From NCBI GenBank assembly GCA_910587375.1, contig CAJULR010000010.1:19493-83492 (forward strand): 64,000 nucleotides of DNA. The letters run 5' to 3'. The notes below the pieces were generated by a model, which was given only the letters and a program-made list of their open reading frames with translations, was not told where the DNA came from and did no database searches. This document shows, piece by piece, positions 59,291 to 64,000 of the stretch. The position numbers and the translations under genes are program-made. The DNA comes from Candidatus Gastranaerophilales bacterium. Its GTDB lineage: Bacteria > Cyanobacteriota > Vampirovibrionia > Gastranaerophilales > Gastranaerophilaceae. The stretch's first letter is position 1; the number at the start of each line of letters is the position of its first letter.

Positions 59291-62200
59291 TTAATTTGCG
59301 GCGTTTGATGTTGCTGAAGCGGCCGCAGCCGGAGTATTTGGGAATTTTAAAGATTTAACCGATGTTGGGTTTGTAATTAATCCGTTTATTACAACCTGGA
59401 AATTTTTTGTATTTTCCGTTTCGTTTGTAGATAAGGGAGGTATGTTTGAAATGTCACTTGAAGCTATTGTGCCAAAAAGCGGATTAACTTTTTCTTTTAT
59501 AATGCTTGTCACGGCCTGCCCTGCGGTTTTTTGCTCTGCTTGAGTGTCTGAAGGGTCGCTTGTTGTTGAGTTCGAGCCGGTTGCAGCGCCCTTGATTGCG
59601 CCAAGGATTGCAAGCCCTGTTTGAACAGTCTTATTTTCAGAAAGTTTTGTGTTTAGGGTTTCTGCAGCTTTATTTATTGCATTCTCTGCTGTTGTGGCCA
59701 CTTTTTCTACGGTGGATTGAAGTTTATCCGTGCCCAAAGTTCCTAAAACACCCGCCACTTTTGAAGATACCTTGCCTGTAATCTTTAAATTTGCGTGGTT
59801 ATTTAAAATATTGTAGGCGCCTGTTGCATAAAGGCTCATATTCGGCCCTTGGGATTTAAAGTTTGAAACATTTGCAACCCCGTTATTAAAGGTTAAAAGC
59901 CCTGTGATATCTTTAAATTCCTGCGTATTGAAGGAATTAACTTTGTTTGTAATTCCTGTTAGAATAGAACTGAATGTGCCCAGGTTTAAAACGTTTGCGG
60001 CATTTATAAACCTCGCAAAGCTTATGCTTTCACCATATTCACCATCTTTTACGTCAAAAGAAACCGTACCGTTTAAAGTTTTCATCTGTTCCTCAAACGT
60101 TGCACCTGAAAGGCTTAACTTTGCCTTGCCTTGAAGGGTGCCGCTTCGAACGAGATCAACCCTTATAAATGCTTTTGCAGCCTCTTTTAGAGAGATGTTT
60201 TCTGCCTGCATATCGACGCTGGTAAGGCCTGTTATAACATTATAGGAACATTTCCCGGACGCCGTCCCTTGCGCAAAAAATGCATTTAAATTGTTTAGAT
60301 TATATACATTGTTTAAAAGCGTGTGGTCATATGTGATGTTTTCAACAATTAAGGTGCCGGATTTTAGTTTATTTATCCTTGCGTTTCCGGCTTTAATTAT
60401 GACACCAAGGTCTGCAGACGTAGAGGCACTGCTATTCGATGTTGAAGCTGGCGCGGGGGCAGGCATGGTGCTCATTGCCTTTTCTGCAAGCTGCAAAAGG
60501 GCGTCTGTGTCTATGTATTCTGAATTGTAGCTTAAGCTGTTTATTGTGACACCTTTTAAAAAGTTAGTTGAGATGTTGGCGTCCCCTGCAAAGTCTGATT
60601 TTGCAACTTTTGCGCCTTTTGCCTTTGCTATAAGATTTGTTTTGTTGAAATTTAGCGCTAAATCTTCAAGTGTAAAGCCAAATTCAGGATAATTTAAATT
60701 TGTGATGTTAATATTTCCTGTAATTTCAGGCGAGAAGGCACCGCCAGAAAGGGTTATATCCCCGGTCGCTTCAAGGCTTGTGTTTGCAATCGGCGGCACA
60801 ATTATTTTTGTTTTGTTTGGCAGGCTAATATTCACGCCCGTAAGCACAGGTTCTTTTGCGTATATGTTTTTTACCTGACCTTTGACGTTTGCAAGCTTTG
60901 TGCCGTTTGATTTTACGGCAATTTCAACAAGGTCTAAAATATCATTCTTAAGCGCCATATCAAAGCCCAATGTGTTTTGAGCACCTTTAATCGATGGAAT
61001 ATCTATAATACTTATAAAATTGGCCGGGTCTGTAATCAAACTTCCTGCTATTTTAATATTTTCAATTGTTCCTGAAACAAGGGCGCTGTATGGCATTGCG
61101 CCTTTGTATAAAATTCCTTTTCTAAATTCATTTGGAATGAAGGCAAAAACCGTGTTCGGGTGTACGTTTCCGCTTATTTTAACGTTCAATTCAGGCGCCT
61201 TCATATAATTTGAAATATCGCCCGAAACGTTAATTTTTGTGCCTTCAAGAGTGGCGCTTAGGGGCTCGATTATAATCTTTGACATATCGGCTGTAATTCT
61301 TGCACTTGGCGCACTGAAATTCAGCTTGGGCTCTGGCATTGAAGCACTTACATTTTTAACGTTAATCTCTGCTTCAACATCATCCTTGTCTTTTGGGCGG
61401 GCCACAATGTTTATATTCTCAATCCCGATTGGCATTTTGGCGCTTTTTACAAGCATTTTAAAACCCGAAAGGTCAATATCTGCCTTGGGTTTGATGTTTT
61501 TAAAATCACCAATTATGTTTATTAAAAGCTTCAAGGCGCCATCTTGGAATTCAAAATCTGCAATATCTTTCTTGTTAACGGCTTTAAATTCAACCGCAAG
61601 GTTTACAAGGTCTTTAATTTTTAGAGGATCGGATTCTACGCTTAAATTAATATCGGCGTTTGAGGCGATTTCACCCTTGATATCAAACTTTGCGCCATTT
61701 ACAAGAGCGCTTGTGTTTTTAATATTCAGGGCGTTATCAGAAAAATCCAAAAATGCGCGCATTTGGCTTAAGGTAAGGCCTGCTTTAGAATATCCGATGT
61801 TGCCGTCAACAAGCCTAAGCTTGCCGTCAGATTTTATCGTTTTAAAATCCGTATCAAGGTCGAAGTTGCCTTTGATATAGCCCGTTGCGGTCATATTTTT
61901 GATATCATTATCAACGCAGCAAATGCTTAAAACTGCACCAATTAAGTCTTTTATGCTTTTTAAAGTTATTTTTTCCGTTTTTACATCCAGGTTTAATTTA
62001 GATTTTTTGCCCGTTTTAACTGTGCTTTTTGTTTGGATAAACTCTTCATTTGAAACAAAAACTTTTGAATCAATATTTATATCTCTCTCTTTGAAATTTA
62101 GGTTCAAATAGCTTTCAGGAAGCTGAATATCGGCAAGTTTCAGGCTGAATTTTTGAATGTTCAAATCCCCTTTTGCCTTAAAATCTTCAATGTTTTTAAT

Positions 62201-63103
62201 GTCGAGTTTTGTAAATATGTCAGCCCTTAAGTTAAAATCTTCAAGGGTTTTTAGGGGGTTAAAGTCAATATTTGGGATTTCAAATTCTTCATTTTTATTG
62301 GCTTTGGGTGCATTATTATTGTCCGTTGAGATTTTTGGCAGCCTTGTTGTAAAATCAATGTCTGCGTTTACAAACTTAATATCTGTGTCTTCAATCCCAA
62401 TAAAGCCCTCTGTTTTAATTGAAAGCGGGCCTTCTAAAGATTTCATCAAAAGTGAAGAATTGTTAAGTTGTGTTAAATATATTTTATTGACATTTTCGTC
62501 TTTAAGGTGAAGTGCAATTTTATTTGCTTTTATATTTATATTTCTAATTTCAATCGGGAAATTAAAGCCTTGTTCTTTATCTTCCTCTGTTTGCGGTTTT
62601 TCAGGCGTTGCGGCTTGCAGAATGTTGTCAACATATTCCATTACCGTATATTTTTTATCTTTTGTAAAAACAAGGTATATATCCAATGTATCAGCCTTAA
62701 TTGTGTCTAAATTTATGTGGCCGATTAAGATTGTGGGCAGGTTTATTTCAATTTCAGGCTTAGATAAATTTAAAAGCGGGGTGTCGTCTTTATAATTTAA
62801 ACTAATTTTATCTGCCTTTAATTTTACCCCAAAGCGAAATGTAGTGCCCAATTTCAAGTTTTGAGCGTCAAATTTAAAACCGCTCATTTTTTCAACTTCT
62901 TTTGAAATTAAAGGTGTGAATTTATTTAAATCAATAATGTTTGGCAAAATGAGCAAAAATGCAAGGTAGAATGCCGCAAAAATCCCTGCAAGAATTACAA
63001 AGGTTTTTTTGATTTTTTTCTTTTTGGTGTCGTCAATGTTTAAAATATTTCCAAATTTATCTTTAAAATTATCTATTATGTCTTTAAAATCCATACCTGC
63101 CAT
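59291..63103 (-). CDS. Large AsmA/TamB-like inner-membrane-anchored envelope protein
   Basis: 1270 residues. One membrane helix near the N-terminus (about 34-54) after a Lys-rich cytoplasmic stretch, then an AsmA N-terminal domain (LPNIIDLNKFTPLISKEVEKMSGFKF), a very long beta-strand-rich middle of repeated NI/DIKGEI-type strands, and a C-terminal AsmA_2-like domain (TLNGTVSFDVKDGEYGESISFARFI, LTFNNGVANVSNF). The last 100 residues are Ala/Thr/Ser-rich. AsmA-like proteins are thought to form lipid-conducting bridges to the outer membrane. AAGGAA precedes the ATG. It is downstream of two exbD genes on the same strand. Confidence 0.82.
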   Translation of the reverse strand: MAGMDFKDIIDNFKDKFGNILNIDDTKKKKIKKTFVILAGIFAAFYLAFLLILPNIIDLNKFTPLISKEVEKMSGFKFDAQNLKLGTTFRFGVKLKADKISLNYKDDTPLLNLSKPEIEINLPTILIGHINLDTIKADTLDIYLVFTKDKKYTVMEYVDNILQAATPEKPQTEEDKEQGFNFPIEIRNINIKANKIALHLKDENVNKIYLTQLNNSSLLMKSLEGPLSIKTEGFIGIEDTDIKFVNADIDFTTRLPKISTDNNNAPKANKNEEFEIPNIDFNPLKTLEDFNLRADIFTKLDIKNIEDFKAKGDLNIQKFSLKLADIQLPESYLNLNFKERDINIDSKVFVSNEEFIQTKSTVKTGKKSKLNLDVKTEKITLKSIKDLIGAVLSICCVDNDIKNMTATGYIKGNFDLDTDFKTIKSDGKLRLVDGNIGYSKAGLTLSQMRAFLDFSDNALNIKNTSALVNGAKFDIKGEIASNADINLSVESDPLKIKDLVNLAVEFKAVNKKDIADFEFQDGALKLLINIIGDFKNIKPKADIDLSGFKMLVKSAKMPIGIENINIVARPKDKDDVEAEINVKNVSASMPEPKLNFSAPSARITADMSKIIIEPLSATLEGTKINVSGDISNYMKAPELNVKISGNVHPNTVFAFIPNEFRKGILYKGAMPYSALVSGTIENIKIAGSLITDPANFISIIDIPSIKGAQNTLGFDMALKNDILDLVEIAVKSNGTKLANVKGQVKNIYAKEPVLTGVNISLPNKTKIIVPPIANTSLEATGDITLSGGAFSPEITGNINITNLNYPEFGFTLEDLALNFNKTNLIAKAKGAKVAKSDFAGDANISTNFLKGVTINSLSYNSEYIDTDALLQLAEKAMSTMPAPAPASTSNSSASTSADLGVIIKAGNARINKLKSGTLIVENITYDHTLLNNVYNLNNLNAFFAQGTASGKCSYNVITGLTSVDMQAENISLKEAAKAFIRVDLVRSGTLQGKAKLSLSGATFEEQMKTLNGTVSFDVKDGEYGESISFARFINAANVLNLGTFSSILTGITNKVNSFNTQEFKDITGLLTFNNGVANVSNFKSQGPNMSLYATGAYNILNNHANLKITGKVSSKVAGVLGTLGTDKLQSTVEKVATTAENAINKAAETLNTKLSENKTVQTGLAILGAIKGAATGSNSTTSDPSDTQAEQKTAGQAVTSIIKEKVNPLFGTIASSDISNIPPLSTNETENTKNFQVVINGLITNPTSVKSLKFPNTPAAAASATSNAAN

Positions 63104-63139
63104 ACTTGCTATTCCTTGTTTTACAATTTCCCGTTTTAA

Positions 63140-63544
63140 TTAAATTTCTGTTATTGAAATGCTGTTAATTCCCGTGTTTCTTGCCGTGTCCATCAGTTTT
63201 ACAACGGTTCCATGGTCGCTGTTGCCGTCTGCTTCAATCATAAGGCCTGCAAACGTTCCGCCTGCGCTGCTTATTTCTTTTGTTTTTTCTTTTAATCTTG
63301 CAGCAAGGGCTCTTTCGGGGATTTCTTCTTCGTCAATTAAATATCTATTATCTTCAGTCACAACTACCGTTAAAATTTTGTTATCATCCGGCTTGTCGTC
63401 CGTTTTTTCAACATAATCCGGTATTGCAAGGTTTAATCCCTGCTGGTCAAGCATTGGCGCAATTACCATCATAATGATTAAAAGCACCAAAAAGATGTCT
63501 GTTAAAGGTGTTATGTTTATTTCATTGAAGGTTTGTCGTTTCAT
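63140..63544 (-). CDS. exbD: ExbD/TolR family biopolymer transport protein
   Basis: 134 residues: short cytoplasmic N-terminus NEINITPLTD, one membrane helix containing the key Asp (TDIFLVLLIIMMVIAP), then a periplasmic domain (LTVVVTEDNRYLIDEEEIPERAL ... VVKLMDTARNTGINSISI). ExbD/TolR proteins couple the proton gradient, with ExbB/TolQ, to periplasmic work. It begins 21 bases after the upstream exbD homolog ends. A 46-base block over the membrane helix is identical in both genes. Confidence 0.92.
   Translation of the reverse strand: MKRQTFNEINITPLTDIFLVLLIIMMVIAPMLDQQGLNLAIPDYVEKTDDKPDDNKILTVVVTEDNRYLIDEEEIPERALAARLKEKTKEISSAGGTFAGLMIEADGNSDHGTVVKLMDTARNTGINSISITEI
63454..63499. repeat. 46-base block identical to 63955-64000
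   Basis: Both copies lie over the membrane helix of the tandem exbD genes and match base for base up to the window edge, while flanking sequence diverges, including at third codon positions. Confidence 0.85.
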
Positions 63545-63565
63545 ATTTTTTTGCCTTTTGCTGCC

Positions 63566-64000
63566 TTATTGCACTTCGTATTCTTGCGTGTAATCTTGCG
63601 TTTGGGCGCTTTCGCTTTCTTCTTTTAATTTATCCTGCTCTTTTTTAGATAAGGGTTCGCCCGCAACCACAAGTTTTTCAAAGCCGGCAGCCTGTGCTGC
63701 TCTCATTATCTTCATAATTTCAGAGCTTTTAGCATGCTCATCTGCCTTTACAACTACTTCTTTTTTATCTTCATCTGCTGCATTTGAAGTCAATTGGACA
63801 AGTTTTTCCTCAAGCACGGCTTCATCCTGCATTTTTTCTCCGTTTAAGAAGAACTCACCTTCTTTTGTTAGTGAAACTGTGGCATTTTTTTCTTCAACGC
63901 TAAGTCCTGAATTGATTTCGGGCATTTTAATGTTGTTGTCCATCGACTGAAAACTTGGCGCAATTACCATCATAATGATTAAAAGCACCAAAAAGATGTC
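63566..64000 (-). CDS. Second ExbD/TolR family protein (5' end outside window)
   Basis: Runs off the right edge; the frame is open from 64000 (Asp-Ile-Phe-Leu-Val) so the true start lies beyond it. The visible 144 residues have the membrane helix FLVLLIIMMVIAP, the periplasmic domain (NATVSLTKEGEFFLNGEKM, EVVVKADEHAKSSEIMKIMRAAQAAGFEKL) and a Lys/Glu/Gln-rich C-terminal tail absent from the neighbour. Its exbB/tolQ partner is probably further right. Confidence 0.9.
   Translation of the reverse strand, partial: DIFLVLLIIMMVIAPSFQSMDNNIKMPEINSGLSVEEKNATVSLTKEGEFFLNGEKMQDEAVLEEKLVQLTSNAADEDKKEVVVKADEHAKSSEIMKIMRAAQAAGFEKLVVAGEPLSKKEQDKLKEESESAQTQDYTQEYEVQ
63955..64000. repeat. 46-base block identical to 63454-63499
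   Basis: Second copy of the exbD membrane-helix block; it may continue beyond the window. Confidence 0.85.

Noticed and set aside
1-64000. tRNA, rRNA, insertion sequence, integrase, prophage or CRISPR genes
   Set aside because: All intergenic gaps were read by eye; none shows a cloverleaf with CCA-end or T-loop pattern, a transposase-like frame, terminal repeats or repeat-spacer structure. A tRNAscan or Infernal run would be decisive.

Overview
The window reads as a piece of an AT-rich, Gram-negative-type, anaerobic bacterial chromosome. The best guess is the gut lineage of non-photosynthetic Cyanobacteria relatives (Vampirovibrionia/Melainabacteria, order Gastranaerophilales). This rests on two TolR/ExbD genes beside a giant AsmA-like protein (an outer membrane), a 2-oxoacid:ferredoxin oxidoreductase operon (anaerobic carbon metabolism), a VKOR-DsbA fusion, several small lineage-specific proteins (EF-hand proteins, a MGLAASQ-type protein, short FG-motif proteins), and many genes with weak or no Shine-Dalgarno sequence. 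Placement is an inference from gene content and remembered families, not from a marker-gene tree. No rRNA, tRNA, CRISPR array, insertion sequence, integrase or phage gene was found.

Layout. 0-12.9 kb: end of a TIGR02757/DUF2400 gene, nadB-nadC (NAD synthesis), a CoA-disulfide-reductase-like flavoprotein divergent from rsmD, an EF-hand protein, an XRE regulator, a broken EamA transporter, gatA divergent from a YraN-type gene, a RelA/SpoT-domain protein, then a four-gene 2-oxoacid:ferredoxin oxidoreductase operon closed by a strong terminator. 12.9-19.3 kb: mostly lineage-specific genes, five of them small minus-strand genes, plus a U32 peptidase-family (RlhA-like) gene and three hypothetical plus-strand genes. 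19.3-26.9 kb: minus-strand speE-aroA-pgeF, then plus-strand engB, a DUF2344 protein, an RNase E/G and a membrane protein. 26.9-29.2 kb: a Cys-rich protein, a second XRE regulator and a divergent tandem pair of paralogous Gly/Ala-rich proteins. 29.3-35 kb: a processive glycosyltransferase abutting murC-murB-ddl-ftsQ, a peptidoglycan/division cluster. 36.5-40.9 kb: tightly packed pyrH-frr-cdsA-rnc-rpe and an AlkD-like gene. 40.9-50 kb: queH, VKOR-DsbA, the MGLAASQ protein, hisF, a GGDEF protein with a secreted partner, a membrane-anchored beta-lactamase-fold protein, aspS. 50-56 kb: metK with a structured leader, dciA, a stand-alone ClpX-type zinc finger, a large hypothetical, ruvX-DUF1292, and a DUF2229 protein. 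56-64 kb: a two-module M16 peptidase, then the AsmA-like gene downstream of two exbD genes, the last running off the right edge.

Most interesting: the metK 5' leader folds on paper as a compact H-type pseudoknot whose second helix pairs with the ribosome binding site, which is the topology of small SAM/preQ1 riboswitches, but it does not match a class I can recall. Also notable are a sigma-28/sigma-D-like promoter upstream of the MGLAASQ protein, operator-like repeats between an XRE regulator and the tandem Gly/Ala-rich paralogs, a cluster of small proteins sharing YxxDGK-type strand repeats, a diguanylate cyclase with a GDEEF signature and intact I-site, a 46-base identical block in the two exbD genes, and a recurrent FG-centred short motif in unrelated proteins.
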